Assembly (NCBI GenBank): GCA_040770645.1 | Contig: JAXGIS010000003.1 | Coordinates: 1 to 64,000, forward strand | Source: JAAYZX01 sp040770645 | Lineage (GTDB): Bacteria; Actinomycetota; Thermoleophilia; RBG-16-64-13 | Length of the DNA: 64,000 nt | Direction of reading: 5' to 3' | Shown here: piece by piece, positions 50,952 through 59,754 of the stretch | How positions within the stretch are numbered: the first letter of the stretch is position 1 | How the letters are laid out: the number at the start of each line of letters is the position of its first letter | Notes under the pieces: generated by a model | The model's database searches: none | Seen by the model: the letters and a program-made list of their open reading frames with translations, nothing else | What the model was told of the DNA's origin: nothing | Translations under genes and position numbers: made by a program

Positions 50952-51962
50952 GTGATCGGCGGGATCGGTAACGTCATGACAGACACAGAGCATTCATTGC
51001 CTGTCGACGCCCTGGTTTGTGCTTCAGAGCAGCATTACTACGGTGGTCAGGCCGTCATTGAAGGTGTGATGATGCGTGGGCGCCGTTTCTGGGGCTTGGC
51101 CGTACGGCAGCCCGATGGCGGCATCGTGCGTCGGTCGTACGAACTGTCTGACCCGGGCGCGCGCTTCCCCATCTTGAAGTGGCCCATGATTCGCGGTGTC
51201 CTGGCTCTCTGGGACTCCATGAGCCTCGGTATCCGTGCACTCAACATATCGGCCAACTTGAGCCTCGAGGGCACGGGCACGGAGGAGGAGCCCGCCCCCC
51301 AACTGGGAGCGCGGGAGATGGCGGTCACGGTAACCATTGCCCTGTTGATAGGCGTGGGGTTGTTTGTCGTGATCCCACTTCTGGTGGCGCGTTGGTTTGG
51401 GCCTGCGCTGTCCAACGCCATCCTTTTCAACCTCGTGGAGGGTATCGTTCGGATCGCTATCTTCCTGGCTTATATTGTCGGAGTCTCGCTGCTCCCTGAC
51501 CTGCGCCGGGTTTTCGAATACCACGGCGCGGAGCACAAGGTTATCAACGCTTACGAGGCGGGACGGCCGCTTGAGCCTCAATCGGTCAAGGCCTTCTCGA
51601 CGCTGCACCCCCGCTGCGGCACCGCCTTTCTGCTTGTGGTGATGGTGCTGGCCATTCTGGTCCTGGCCCTGGTGGGGAAGCCGCCCCTGGTGTGGCTCAT
51701 CGTGTCGCGCATTGTGGGGATACCAGTTGTGGCCGGGCTGGCGTACGAGGTGATTCGCTTCGCAGGCAGACATCGGGACGGCATAGTGGCCCGGGTCCTC
51801 TTGGGGCCGGGGTTGGGATTGCAGAAGCTCACCACACGGCAGCCGAGCGACGCTCAGGTGGAGGTGGCCGCGGCGGCTTTGCAGGAAGTGCTGCGTCTGG
51901 AGGCCGGCGGCGAGCCCGCAAGTGATCCGGCCGGGACAGTAGTGATGGAGCAGGCGACGTGA
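50952..51962 (+). CDS. DUF1385 family membrane protein (YqhQ-like)
   Basis: A 336-residue protein starting with the family signature YYGGQAVIEGVMMRGRRFWG, followed by KWPMIRGVLALWDSMSLG, four or more membrane helices (VTIALLIGVGLFVVIPLLVA; LLVVMVLAILVLALVG) and the conserved FEYHGAEHKVINAYEAG with possible metal-binding His. GTG at 50952 or ATG at 50976 may start it. Function unknown; it regularly precedes prfA in Gram-positive bacteria and overlaps prfA by 4 nt here. Confidence 0.92.
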   Translation: MIGGIGNVMTDTEHSLPVDALVCASEQHYYGGQAVIEGVMMRGRRFWGLAVRQPDGGIVRRSYELSDPGARFPILKWPMIRGVLALWDSMSLGIRALNISANLSLEGTGTEEEPAPQLGAREMAVTVTIALLIGVGLFVVIPLLVARWFGPALSNAILFNLVEGIVRIAIFLAYIVGVSLLPDLRRVFEYHGAEHKVINAYEAGRPLEPQSVKAFSTLHPRCGTAFLLVVMVLAILVLALVGKPPLVWLIVSRIVGIPVVAGLAYEVIRFAGRHRDGIVARVLLGPGLGLQKLTTRQPSDAQVEVAAAALQEVLRLEAGGEPASDPAGTVVMEQAT

Positions 51963-53044
51963 TCGAAAGATTAGTGGATGAGATCATCGAGCGTTACGAG
52001 GCGCTGAGCGGGCAGTTGGCGGATCCGGCCATCTTCGCGGAGCCCGGCCGTTTTGCCGAAGTCTCCAAAGCCCACGCCGATTTGCAGGAAGCCTACGATT
52101 TGGCGCGGGAGTTCGCCGCCGCCCAGGCGGCGTTGGTCGACGCGGAGACTCTGATGGCTGAGGGTGGCCTCGACGCCGAAATGAAGGAATACCTGTCAGA
52201 CGAGAAGGCGGCGGCGCGGGAGACCATGGCGCGTCTGGAGGACGCCATACGCGTGGCCACGCTCGAGAAGGACCCCCAGGACGAGAAAGACATCATTGTG
52301 GAGATCCGTGCCGGCGCCGGAGGCGACGAAGCGGCCCTCTTCGCTGCGGAGTTGTACCGTATGCTCACCAGGTACGCTGAACGACTGCGTTTCAGGCACC
52401 AGGTGCTGTCTACCAGTGAATCTCCCCTGGGTGGAGTGAAAGAACTGGTGTTCGAGATCAAGGGCCGGGGTGCGTTCGGCATCTTCAAGTATGAGTCGGG
52501 CGTGCACCGCGTGCAGCGCGTTCCCGTTACCGAATCCACCGGGCGCATCCACACATCCACGGTAACGGTGGCGGTGCTGCCCGAGGCCGAAGAGGTGGAT
52601 GTGGTGATTGACCCCAATGAGGTGCGCGTGGACGTTTATCGCTCCACCGGCCCAGGGGGCCAGTCGGTGAACACCACCGATTCGGCGGTTCGCATCACCC
52701 ACATCCCCACCGGGTTGGTGGTGTCATGCCAAGATGAGAAATCCCAGCTGCAAAACAAGGAGCGTGCCTTCCGTATCTTGCGCGCACGGTTGCTCGACAT
52801 GGCTCAGGCGCAGCAGAATGCTCAAATGGCCGCCGAGCGGCGTAGCCAAGTGGGCACCGGGGATAGAGCACAGAAGGTTCGCACCTACAACTTCCCCCAG
52901 GGTCGGGTCACCGACCATCGCGTGGGACTGACTTCCCACCGCCTCGACTCGATTCTGATGGGTGAGTTGGAGGAGTTCACGGAGGCGCTGGCCGCCGCCG
53001 AACGGGCGGAGAAGCTCGGTCATCTCGCGGAGGTGGGCGTCTAA
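51959..53044 (+). CDS. prfA: Peptide chain release factor 1
   Basis: A 361-residue RF1 that reads UAA and UAG. The GGQ loop STGPGGQSVNTTDSAVR, the upstream AGAGGDEAALFAAELYRM block and the C-terminal RTYNFPQGRVTDHRVGLT are present. GTG start overlaps the DUF1385 stop. Followed 5 nt later by its methylase gene prmC. Confidence 0.97.
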   Translation: MIERLVDEIIERYEALSGQLADPAIFAEPGRFAEVSKAHADLQEAYDLAREFAAAQAALVDAETLMAEGGLDAEMKEYLSDEKAAARETMARLEDAIRVATLEKDPQDEKDIIVEIRAGAGGDEAALFAAELYRMLTRYAERLRFRHQVLSTSESPLGGVKELVFEIKGRGAFGIFKYESGVHRVQRVPVTESTGRIHTSTVTVAVLPEAEEVDVVIDPNEVRVDVYRSTGPGGQSVNTTDSAVRITHIPTGLVVSCQDEKSQLQNKERAFRILRARLLDMAQAQQNAQMAAERRSQVGTGDRAQKVRTYNFPQGRVTDHRVGLTSHRLDSILMGELEEFTEALAAAERAEKLGHLAEVGV

Positions 53045-53049
53045 CCGGA

Positions 53050-54067
53050 GTGGTGTCGGTGGCACTCCCTTGGACGGTCTCGTCGCTTCTCGCCACCACG
53101 GTGTCGTACCTGGCTGATCGCGGGAGCCCATCCGCGCGGCTTGACGCCGAACTGCTTCTTGCGGCGGCACTACAGGTGGACCGTGTTGACCTCTACCTGC
53201 AGCACGACAGGCCCATCACTCCCCTCGAGCTGGGCTCGTTCCGGGATTTGGTTCGACGCAGGGCGCGGCGTGAGCCGGTGGCCTACATTCTCGGCCGTGC
53301 TTACTTCCGCTATCTCACTCTTGCTGTGACACCCGCCGTGCTCATTCCCCGCCCCGAGACCGAGGAGCTGGTGGACGTTGTGCTGGAATGGCTGTCACAG
53401 CACCCCGCCGAAATGTGGCAAGCCGCGATGGTGGAGGAAAGCGCCGACCGGCCGGAGGTGGACGGTGCCGCTACTTCGTGGCGAATGCCGTCCATCTGTG
53501 ATGTGGGGACAGGATCGGGAGCCATTGCCTTGAGCCTCGCTTGTGAACAAGGTCTGAGGGTGCTGGCTGTGGACTCCAGCGAAGAGGCGCTGGCCGTCGC
53601 GGCTCAGAACGCTGAGCGATTAGGGTTGTCGGAGCAGGTGGAGTTCAGGCGCGGTGACTTACTGGGAGGCGTCCCGCCTCGATCGATGGGTTTGGTGGTA
53701 TCGAATCCTCCGTATGTGAGTGACGGGGAGTGGCTGGACTTGAGCCCGGATGTCCGCAACCACGAGCCACCCGGTGCGCTGCGGGGGTGCGGATGGAATG
53801 GATGTGTACCGACGGCTGGTCCCACAAGCGGTTAAGACGCTGATGCCGGGAGGACGCCTGTTTGTGGAGGTTGGGGCGGGGCAGGCTCCCCTGGTGGCGC
53901 AACTGGCCGCCGAGTCGGGCTTCTGTAGCATCCAGGTCCAGCGTGATCTCGCCGGCAAGGAGCGCTTCGTGTCTGGCGCAGTGCCCGGTGCACCGATACT
54001 GAGCATCGCTCAGGTGCTGGCAGCGGCGGACGGAGAGAGCCGGGCCCGTGCGGGTGACCGCACCAGC
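53050..54067 (+). CDS. prmC: Release factor glutamine methyltransferase PrmC, frameshifted, possibly fused to TsaC
   Basis: Methylates the Gln of the release-factor GGQ motif. The first frame gives RREPVAYILGRAYFRYLTL, DVGTGSGAIALSLAC (SAM site) and VVSNPPYVSDGEW (catalytic NPPY). The frame changes near 53785; the second frame continues with GMDVYRRLVPQAVKTLMPGG, RLFVEVGAGQAPLVAQLA and RDLAGKERFVSGAV, the expected end of PrmC. No stop codon follows: this frame runs straight into the TsaC domain, so the gene as read encodes a PrmC-TsaC fusion. A missing stop caused by another indel is the alternative. Confidence 0.9.
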
Positions 54068-54747
54068 ATGACCGGCCAAGATGAGTGCGAAGGTGGGGGG
54101 TCGCCGGGAGAGAGGGAGGGCGGCCTTCTCGAGGCCCTGCGCAGGGCGCTCGCGGCCGGTGGCCTTATAGGTATCCCCACCGATACTGTCTACGGTCTTG
54201 CTGCGGCGTGGGGCAGCGGGAAGGGACAGCGGGCGCTGCGGGAGGCCAAAGGTAGGGATACAGAGAAACCTTTTCAGGTGCTGTTTTCATCGGTGGAGGC
54301 GGTTCGCGAGGCTCTACCCCACATGGGCGTTCGCTCGCTTCTGGTTCTGGAAGGTCTACTGCCCGGTCCGTACACGTTCGTGGTGAGCATATCTGCGTCT
54401 CGGCCGGAGGCTCCGGGGGGCACAGAGGATTCGCTGGGCATACGCGTGCCGGGACATCCGGAGTTACTGGAATTGCTGGCGGCCCTGCGTGTTCCGCTGG
54501 CGGCGACCAGCGCCAACCTTAGCGGGGAATCCGCTGCGCTGGACCATCGCGGGGTGCCTGGAGAAGTGGCGGGGGGGGCGGGGCGGGGTGCTACTCACCG
54601 CACAGGGCGCCCCCACCGCCTGGGGGGACTGCCTCCACGGTGGTGGACCTCCGTCCGTTGGACGAAGGTAGGGAACCCGTGGTGTTGCGGGAAGGCGCAG
54701 TGGGCACTTCCGAGGTGATGGAGCGTATACGCGTTCTGCTATCCTAG
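54068..54747 (+). CDS. tsaC: Threonylcarbamoyl-AMP synthase (TsaC/Sua5 domain), 3' frameshifts
   Basis: Makes threonylcarbamoyl-AMP for the t6A37 modification of tRNAs. GGLIGIPTDTVYGLAAAWGS, KGRDTEKPFQVLFSSVEAV, GLLPGPYTFVVSIS, SLGIRVPGHP and PLAATSANLSGE are all typical. Near 54580 and 54640 the frame changes; in the corrected reading STVVDLRPLDEGREPVVLRE and MERIRVLLS end at TAG 54745. ATG at 54068 is in the same frame as the end of prmC, with no stop between, so it may be a domain rather than a separate protein. Confidence 0.88.
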
Positions 54748-54785
54748 CGAGACGCTCGCGACGATAGGCTGGAGGGGACATCGGC

Positions 54786-55226
54786 ATGCTCTATGCTGTT
54801 GCTTGTGATCACGCCGGACTTCCGTTGAAAGCGGTGCTGATTGAAGAACTTCTGTCCCACGGCCATCGGGTCGAGGATCTCGGCACCAGCACTGCGGAGT
54901 CGGTGGACTATCCGCCGTACGCCATCGAGGTTGCTCGGAAGGTGGAGGCCGGCGCCGCGGACAGGGGACTGCTGATTTGTGGCACCGGCTTGGGTATGGC
55001 GCTCGCGGCCAACAAGGCGGCGGCGGTCCGCGCTGTGGCTGTGAGCGAGTGCTTCTCGGCCCGCATGGCCCGGGAACACAATGACGCCAATATCTTGTGC
55101 CTCGGGGCTCGGGTTGTCGGCGCCGGCTTGGCTGTTGAAATCCTGCGTACGTGGCTCTCCGCCGAGTTCCAGGGAGGGCGCCACGCGCAACGTGTCCAGA
55201 TGATCATGAAAGCAGGCAAACCATGA
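54786..55226 (+). CDS. rpiB: Ribose-5-phosphate isomerase B
   Basis: A 146-residue RpiB/LacAB-family isomerase (ribose-5-P to ribulose-5-P). YAVACDHAGLPLK, ICGTGLGMALAANKAAAVRA (active-site loop) and REHNDANILCLGARVVG are seen. Its stop overlaps the glyA ATG (ATGA). Located in the prfA-glyA cluster as in many Gram-positives. Confidence 0.95.
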   Translation: MLYAVACDHAGLPLKAVLIEELLSHGHRVEDLGTSTAESVDYPPYAIEVARKVEAGAADRGLLICGTGLGMALAANKAAAVRAVAVSECFSARMAREHNDANILCLGARVVGAGLAVEILRTWLSAEFQGGRHAQRVQMIMKAGKP

Positions 55227-56488
55227 CAGACTCATACGCGGACGCGCCGCTTTCTGCGGTGGATCCTGAGATCGATTCGCTCATCCAGGCCGAGATTGGG
55301 CGTCAACAGGAGAATATCGAGCTCATTGCGTCCGAGAACTTCGTGCCCATCGCCATCCTGCAGGCTGCGGGGAGTGTCCTCACGAACAAATACGCAGAAG
55401 GCTACCCCGGCGCACGATACTACGGAGGATGTCAGTTCATTGACGGGGTCGAACGTCTCGCCATCGCCAGAGCCAAGGCTCTCTTTGGCGCCGCTCATGC
55501 CAACGTCCAGCCGCACTCTGGTTCACAGGCCAATGCCGCCGTCTATTATGCTGCGCTTGAGCCGGGGGATACCGTCCTCGCCATGCGCCTGGACCACGGA
55601 GGGCACCTGACGCATGGTCTGAAAGTCAACTTCTCGGGCCGCAACTACCGCTTCTGCCACTACGGGGTCTCGGAAGAGAGCGGTTGTATCGATCACGAGG
55701 CAGTCCTCGCCGCGGCCAAAGCGTGCCGGCCCAAGCTCATTGTGGCGGGTGCAAGCGCCTATCCGCGCACCATTGATTTCCCTGCCTTCCGAGCTATCGC
55801 CGACGAAGTGGGGGCCACCCTCATGGTGGACATGGCGCATATCGCCGGGTTGATAGCGGCGGAAGAACACCCCTCGCCGTTTCCTCACGCGCAATGGGTC
55901 ACCACCACCACGCACAAGACACTGGCCGGCCCGCGTGGGGGCGCTGTGTTCTGTACCGACGAACACGCTGCCAAGCTTGATCGAGCCATTTTCCCGGGCA
56001 CGCAGGGCGGCCCACTTGAGCACATCATCGCTGCCAAGGCCGTGTGTTTTCATTTGGCCTCGCTCCCGGAATTCAAGGCCAAGCAGCGCCGCACGGTGGA
56101 GAATGCCAAGGTTCTGGCGGAGGAACTGATGGGGCATGGTCTGAGGCTGGTTTCGGGTGGGACGGACAACCACCTCATGCTCCTGGACTTCCGGGACATG
56201 GACATCACCGGGCTGGAAGCACAAGAGCTACTCGATCAGGCCGGTATCACCACGAACAAGAACGCTGTTCCCGGCGACAAGCGTCCGCCCACCGTTACCT
56301 CGGGGTTGCGCGTGGGATCACCGGCCATGACCACGCGCGGGTTTGGTCCCCAGGAGATGAAGGCGGTGGCGCGCATCATCGCGGAAGTGGTCACCACGCG
56401 GCCCGGATCCGTTCGCTTAGCCGAGTTGAAGGAGCAATCACTGGCGATGACGGCTGCGTTCCCCCTTTATCGCGGCTTGGTCCATTAG
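55223..56488 (+). CDS. glyA: Serine hydroxymethyltransferase
   Basis: A 421-residue PLP enzyme converting serine and tetrahydrofolate to glycine and methylene-THF. IELIASENFVP, KYAEGYPGARYYGGCQFID, the PLP-lysine segment VTTTTHKTLAGPRGG, and RPPTVTSGLRVGSPAMTTRG are present. ATG at 55223 is chosen because it overlaps the rpiB stop and gives the normal length; the frame is open 72 nt upstream. Confidence 0.97.
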   Translation: MTDSYADAPLSAVDPEIDSLIQAEIGRQQENIELIASENFVPIAILQAAGSVLTNKYAEGYPGARYYGGCQFIDGVERLAIARAKALFGAAHANVQPHSGSQANAAVYYAALEPGDTVLAMRLDHGGHLTHGLKVNFSGRNYRFCHYGVSEESGCIDHEAVLAAAKACRPKLIVAGASAYPRTIDFPAFRAIADEVGATLMVDMAHIAGLIAAEEHPSPFPHAQWVTTTTHKTLAGPRGGAVFCTDEHAAKLDRAIFPGTQGGPLEHIIAAKAVCFHLASLPEFKAKQRRTVENAKVLAEELMGHGLRLVSGGTDNHLMLLDFRDMDITGLEAQELLDQAGITTNKNAVPGDKRPPTVTSGLRVGSPAMTTRGFGPQEMKAVARIIAEVVTTRPGSVRLAELKEQSLAMTAAFPLYRGLVH

Positions 56489-56509
56489 CGGCGCCGAGGT
56501 GCGCAGGGT

Positions 56510-56953
56510 ATGAGCCGTCCCAGTTGGGAAGAGTACTTCATGGAGATCGCCCGGGTGGTGGCTACGCGGGCGACCTGTCTCAGGCGGCATGTGGGCGCGG
56601 TTCTGGTGAAGAATCGGCAGATCTTGGCCACTGGGTACAACGGGGCGCCACGCGGTGTTCCCCATTGTCTGGATATCGGTTGTCTCCGTGACCGGCTGGG
56701 CATACCGTCTGGGGAGCGCCACGAGTTGTGCCGGGGCCTGCACGCTGAGCAGAACGCCATCATTCAAGCCGCGTATCACGGCGTGCGAATCCGCGGGGCT
56801 GAGATGTACTGCACGCACCAACCCTGCGTGCTTTGCGCGAAGATGATAGTCAACGCCGGCATTGAGGCCCTGTACTATGCGGGGGACTATCCCGACGAGC
56901 TCTCTCTTCAGGTATTCGAAGAGGCCGGGACGCGGCTCGTGCGTCTTCTGTAG
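56510..56953 (+). CDS. comEB: Deoxycytidylate (dCMP) deaminase, ComEB-like
   Basis: A 147-residue zinc deaminase producing dUMP for thymidylate synthesis. Zinc motifs HAEQNAI (His, catalytic Glu) and PCVLCAKM (two Cys) are present, with TGYNGAPRGVPHC at the substrate end. Follows glyA by 21 nt; with glyA it links to one-carbon and dTMP metabolism. Confidence 0.94.
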   Translation: MSRPSWEEYFMEIARVVATRATCLRRHVGAVLVKNRQILATGYNGAPRGVPHCLDIGCLRDRLGIPSGERHELCRGLHAEQNAIIQAAYHGVRIRGAEMYCTHQPCVLCAKMIVNAGIEALYYAGDYPDELSLQVFEEAGTRLVRLL

Positions 56954-57015
56954 TTCACCGGACGGCCAACCAGGGTTGCGTTCGCTGTACCGCCTGATGT
57001 GGCCCAAAACCGTCC

Positions 57016-57045
57016 TTGCGGTCGTGATTGACGCTGTTCTATAAT
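57016..57045 (+). promoter_or_regulatory. Promoter of the atp operon
   Basis: TTGCGG (57016-57021) and a consensus TATAAT (57040-57045) spaced by 18 bp, in the 258-nt gap after the dCMP deaminase gene. About 160 nt of untranslated leader would precede atpI; I see no known riboswitch in it. Confidence 0.65.
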
Positions 57046-57211
57046 ACCGGCGGCCCAAGGTGGATGAGGTTGGGAGCTGGATATCCCAGGTCTGGGCTCC
57101 GGCTCGTTTGCTTAGGATCTGGTTTTCACCGAACGGGGCCAAGATTAAGCCGGCCGGGAAGAGGGTTGGTGTGTTGTCACAGGTTGTGCGGATGAAGAGT
57201 GGGCCGGCTCG

Positions 57212-57523
57212 GTGATAGTGGCAGTATCGGTGTTGGTGGGCTTGGGACTGGCGGTTGCCTATGAGATTGCATGGTTCCGCACACAAGCATGGTTGATGGC
57301 GCATTGGCGCAGGGTGGGCCTCCTGTTGTCTGTGGGGGGGTTTGTGGTGCGGTTGGTAGTCCTGGGTCTGGTGTTTTGGGCGCTGTGGGCGTGGACGCCG
57401 TTGAACCTGCTGGTCACGGCCATTGCGTTTGCAGGCGGTTTTACGGTGCTGAGCGTGTTCTTCCTGTATCGGTTAACGAAGGGTAGGCGTGCCTCAGGGT
57501 CTTCGACTCAAGTGCTTCCGTAG
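57212..57523 (+). CDS. atpI: AtpI-like small membrane protein of the ATP synthase operon
   Basis: A 103-residue protein with about three membrane helices (VAVSVLVGLGLAVAYEIAW; GLLLSVGGFVVRLVVLGLVF; LLVTAIAFAGGFTVLSVFFL). Position before atpB and the helix pattern with R near FVVRL match AtpI/UncI-type proteins that help c-ring assembly or Mg transport. Sequence similarity is weak, so the name rests mainly on context. GTG start. Confidence 0.75.
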   Translation: MIVAVSVLVGLGLAVAYEIAWFRTQAWLMAHWRRVGLLLSVGGFVVRLVVLGLVFWALWAWTPLNLLVTAIAFAGGFTVLSVFFLYRLTKGRRASGSSTQVLP

Positions 57524-57535
57524 AAGGAGTTCCTA

Positions 57536-58326
57536 GTGTCAGCAGAAGCCGAAGCGAATAAGGTAGCGGAAGCTCTACACGAACTGAACGTTCAGACTAT
57601 CGTTCAGATTCCAAAGCTGGGACCGTTCGATTTCTCCATCACTAATGCTGTCATCTATATGTGGATTTCGGCTCTGCTTGTTTTCCTGTTTTATTACATA
57701 GTGGCCAAGAAGCTGAAAAAGAACCAGGTGCCCTGCAGACTGTTGGTGAGTCCCTTCTCAACTTCTCCACCGGCCACCTCACCGGACAGTTTGGGGAGAA
57801 GGGCAAGAAATACTATTACATCATCCTTACCATATTCAGTTACATCTTCACCATGAACATCATAGGGCTCATTCCCAAACCTGAGATTCTGAAGCCCTAC
57901 ACGCCTACTGCCAACATCAACGTGACGTTCGGCATGGCGTTCGTTGTATTTCTGATCACCCAATTCCAGGGATTCAAGCGACACGGTCTCGGCTACATCC
58001 GGTCCTGGCTCACGCCCCCGGGTGTACCTACGGCGCTCGCCATCCCTTTGCACTTCATCTTCTTCGTCGTTCACCTGATGGGCGAGTTCTTCAAGCCGCT
58101 GTCGCTGGCAATCCGACTTTTCGGCAATACCATCGCCGGCCATCTCGTCATCCTGGTGATGTTGGGCCTTGTGCTGCAGTACCAGAACCTCCTCATCGCG
58201 GTACCGCCGCTGGCCTTCGTCATCATCATGACCGGATTTGAGATCTTTGTGGCCTTCCTTCAGGCCTACATCTTCGCGCTCCTCTCGGTGATCTACATAG
58301 AGTCCGCAATCTACGCCGGCCACTAA
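57536..58326 (+). CDS. atpB: ATP synthase Fo subunit a, frameshifted
   Basis: First frame: VQIPKLGPFDFSITNAVIYM and a membrane helix to KKLKKNQVP; second frame: ALQTVGESLLNFSTGHLTGQ and onward, including FFKPLSLAIRLFGNTIAGHL, where the Arg of LAIRLFGN is the essential proton-path residue. The frame changes near 57730. Corrected length about 262 residues. GTG start 12 nt after atpI with AAGGAG upstream. Confidence 0.94.
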
Positions 58327-58359
58327 CTCAGGCACAACGCAGAAGAAAAGGAGAAGAAC

Positions 58360-58590
58360 GTGGACGCTGGGACCGCTGCAAAGCTAGCCGCAGGTCTGGG
58401 CATTGGTATTGCTACCCTCGGCCCTGGGATCGGCATCGGCTACATGACCGGTCGCGCGACCGAGGCCATCGCTCGGCAGCCCGAGGCAATGGGCGACATC
58501 CGAACCACGATGATCATCGGCGTGGCTCTGGCCGAGGCGCTCGCTTTGTACGCCTTCGTCATTGCCATCCTGCTCGCGGTCGCTTCCTAG
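58360..58590 (+). CDS. atpE: ATP synthase Fo subunit c
   Basis: A 76-residue two-helix c subunit. The polar loop is ARQPE and the ion-binding carboxylate is Glu59 in GVALAEALALY. The residue after Glu is Ala rather than Ser/Thr, which points to a proton-driven ring. GTG start with AAAGGAG upstream. A strong hairpin follows the stop. Confidence 0.97.
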   Translation: MDAGTAAKLAAGLGIGIATLGPGIGIGYMTGRATEAIARQPEAMGDIRTTMIIGVALAEALALYAFVIAILLAVAS

Positions 58591-58604
58591 GGTTCTGACA
58601 TCAA

Positions 58605-58633
58605 GCTCCGGAGGGCGGACGGCCCTCCGGAGC
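58605..58633 (+). other. RNA hairpin between atpE and atpF
   Basis: A perfect 12-bp stem (58605-58616 with 58622-58633) with loop GGACG starts 14 nt after the atpE stop and lacks a T-tract. It probably protects the upstream atpE mRNA or marks a processing site, which would help make c in the 10-15 fold excess needed over subunit b. Confidence 0.6.
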
Positions 58634-58661
58634 GCACGACTGAGGAGCGCGAGAGTTCAGC

Positions 58662-59168
58662 ATGAGCATCTTCGAGGTATCACCCGGACTATTCCTGTGG
58701 TCCGCCCTCACCTTCATTATTCTCATCCTGCTGCTGTGGAAGGTGGCTTATAAGCCGCTGATGGCCATGCAGAAGAAACGGCAGGCCGAGATCCACGACG
58801 CCATCGAAGGCGCCGAACGGGTGAAGGAAGAGGCCCGTATGCTGCTGGTTGAGTACAAGCAGCAGCTGGCAGACGCTCGGGTCGAGGCAGAGGAGATCTT
58901 GGAACGGGCCAGGCGCGTTGGCGAATCGACCAAAGCGGAGTTGGTCAACGAGGCCAAGGCCCAGGCGGATCGCACTCTCGAGAAGGCTCGGGAGCAGATC
59001 GAGCGCGAAACTCGCCAGGCACTGGCCGACATCAAGTTGCAGGTGGCCGATCTGGCTTTGGCAGCAGCAGAGAAGGCAACCAGCCGCAGTCTCACGGCCG
59101 AGGAAGACGTAAGGCTCATCCGTGAGGCCCTGGCTGAAGTTGAGCTGATGCGGCCCAATAGTAACTGA
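58662..59168 (+). CDS. atpF: ATP synthase Fo subunit b
   Basis: A 168-residue b subunit: one N-terminal membrane helix (FLWSALTFIILILLLWKVAY) then a long Glu/Arg/Ala-rich helix (KKRQAEIHDAIEGAERVKEE) that dimerises as the peripheral stalk. Not fused to delta as in mycobacteria. Confidence 0.96.
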   Translation: MSIFEVSPGLFLWSALTFIILILLLWKVAYKPLMAMQKKRQAEIHDAIEGAERVKEEARMLLVEYKQQLADARVEAEEILERARRVGESTKAELVNEAKAQADRTLEKAREQIERETRQALADIKLQVADLALAAAEKATSRSLTAEEDVRLIREALAEVELMRPNSN

Positions 59169-59181
59169 GGAAGAGGCGCAG

Positions 59182-59754
59182 GTGAGCGAGGGTAAAGTCG
59201 CGAGAGTCTACGCAGACGCCCTTTTCCGTGCAGCGGAAGAGGAAGGCAGAATAGAGGCTGTCAGGCGGGATCTGCGCTCGTTTGTTGAAGCGTGCCGTGG
59301 TTCCCGGGAACTGCGTGATGCGTTCTCCAACCAGGACGTGGCCGGCGAGACTCGGAAGCGCCTGGTGATGGAGTTGACCGAAGGGGGCGACCCTCTGGTC
59401 CGCAACCTCCTGCGCCTTCTCATTGACAAGGGGCGAGAGGAGATACTCGAGGACTTGGGTCATGCCTTCGGTGAAATGGTTGAGGCTGCGGCGAATGTGG
59501 TAACGGTAACGCTCACTACGGCGCGGCCCCTTCCCGACGGGCTCATGGCCGAAGTCAAGGCATCGCTCGAGTCCTCGCTGCAGAAGACCGTGGAGCTCGA
59601 GCATACGGTGGATGAGGCAATCGTCGGCGGAGCCAAGCTCCGCATCGGTGACAGAATCGCGGACGCGAGTATCCGGCACAGGCTGGATCAGCTACGCGCC
59701 CGCCTGACAAGCCCAACGGCAAGGTTGGAGGGTTCAGTTGAAGCTGCGTCCTGA
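59182..59754 (+). CDS. atpH: ATP synthase F1 subunit delta
   Basis: A 190-residue delta subunit from GTG (GKVARVYADALFRAAEEEGR, FSNQDVAGETRKRLVMELTE, AIVGGAKLRIGDRIADASIR). It joins the b stalk to the top of alpha3beta3. Its end overlaps the atpA start by 17 nt. Confidence 0.95.
   Translation: MSEGKVARVYADALFRAAEEEGRIEAVRRDLRSFVEACRGSRELRDAFSNQDVAGETRKRLVMELTEGGDPLVRNLLRLLIDKGREEILEDLGHAFGEMVEAAANVVTVTLTTARPLPDGLMAEVKASLESSLQKTVELEHTVDEAIVGGAKLRIGDRIADASIRHRLDQLRARLTSPTARLEGSVEAAS

Noticed and set aside
54748..55222. Riboswitch (glycine or other) upstream of rpiB-glyA
   Set aside because: The gaps are short (38 nt before rpiB, overlap before glyA) and leave no room for a riboswitch.
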